This document shows, piece by piece, positions 63,749 to 64,000 of a DNA stretch of 64,000 bases. A program made the translations under genes and the position numbers. The stretch is taken from NCBI GenBank assembly GCA_947493265.1, contig CANLQL010000002.1, positions 434,001 to 498,000 on the forward strand, given 5' to 3'. This stretch comes from an uncultured Litoreibacter sp. GTDB lineage: Bacteria > Pseudomonadota > Alphaproteobacteria > Rhodobacterales > Rhodobacteraceae. Below the pieces are notes generated by a model. The model searched no databases. It was not told the DNA's origin and saw only the letters and a list, made by a program, of their open reading frames with translations. Each line of letters opens with the position of its first letter. Within the stretch, counting starts at the first letter, position 1.

Positions 63749-63760
63749 AAGGACCCTCTC

Positions 63761-64000
63761 ATGAAAGACGTCATTAACTACGAAGATCTGGAAGTTGGCT
63801 ACGACGTACCTGCATTGCCGGGGATGGATGAGGCCGATATTCAAACGCCAAGCCTCGTGCTTGATCTCGATGCGCTTGAGCGCAACATCAAGAAGATGGG
63901 CGATTTCGCCAAATCCCACGGGATGCGTCACCGGGTCCATGGCAAGATGCACAAATCTGTAGATGTGGCTTTGTTGCAGGAAAAACTGGGCGGTTCTTGC
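63761..64000 (+). CDS. bhcC: Beta-hydroxyaspartate aldolase, 3' end beyond window
   Basis: First 80 residues only. D-threonine aldolase/alanine racemase-like PLP enzyme condensing glycine and glyoxylate. Features: DIQTPSLVLDLDALERNIKK and the PLP-lysine region RVHGKMHKSVD. AAGGAC precedes the ATG at 63761, 12 bases after bhcB. bhcD (iminosuccinate reductase) is expected next, outside the window. Confidence 0.92.
   Translation, partial: MKDVINYEDLEVGYDVPALPGMDEADIQTPSLVLDLDALERNIKKMGDFAKSHGMRHRVHGKMHKSVDVALLQEKLGGSC

Overview
The window looks like a chromosomal segment of an alphaproteobacterium, most likely a Rhodobacteraceae (Roseobacter-group) member. The basis is protein-level resemblance, the conserved housekeeping run murA - DUF2948 - hisD - UPF0262 - low-molecular-weight phosphatase - infA - maf - RNase E/G-like - yacG, and a bhc cluster at the right edge. 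I see no phage genes, insertion sequences or CRISPR arrays. Gene density is high; no stretch longer than about 255 bases lacks a gene or RNA.

Layout. 1-2168: an RND efflux pump (permease cut by the window edge, plus its adaptor). 2330-3190: an ArsR regulator and a SRPBCC protein with a clear operator. 3210-15031: a complete C-P lyase phosphonate system (phnCDE-E transporter with a Pho-box-like site upstream, phnF regulator, phnGHIJKL, phnN, phnM) plus a 2H-phosphoesterase-like DUF1045 gene and no phnP. 15121-20897: a signalling island of two histidine kinases, two response regulators and an orphan Tat-exported solute-binding protein. 21152-24306: a TRAP transporter (dctPQM). 24347-31111: two tRNA genes flanking the housekeeping run. 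31288-38855: serine-cycle genes (malyl-CoA lyase, a LuxR-type regulator, serine-glyoxylate aminotransferase, malate-CoA ligase subunits, hydroxypyruvate reductase, glyA).

38891-48492: ten closely spaced minus-strand genes running from a sugar/cyclitol ABC transporter through an IolB, an HIBADH-family dehydrogenase and two metallo-beta-lactamase-fold proteins to a flavin ring hydroxylase, DUF2783 and fumarylacetoacetase. 48568-58524: a LacI-type regulator and an inositol catabolic cluster (three Gfo/Idh dehydrogenases, iolE, iolD, iolC, a second iolB, an IolJ-like aldolase). The same palindrome, TTGCAACCGGTTGCAA, lies upstream of both divergent units, which suggests one regulon.

58774-60367: an exported protein with a GPGDG tandem-repeat tail, convergent with a transglutaminase-like cysteine protease gene. 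60589-64000: bhcR, bhcA, bhcB and the start of bhcC of the beta-hydroxyaspartate cycle. The serine-cycle genes and the beta-hydroxyaspartate cycle both use glyoxylate and glycine, so the window encodes two C2-assimilation modules under separate regulators. Overall the genes describe a versatile marine-type heterotroph able to use phosphonates, inositols, an aromatic or cyclitol compound, a TRAP substrate, and glycolate/glyoxylate or C1 compounds.
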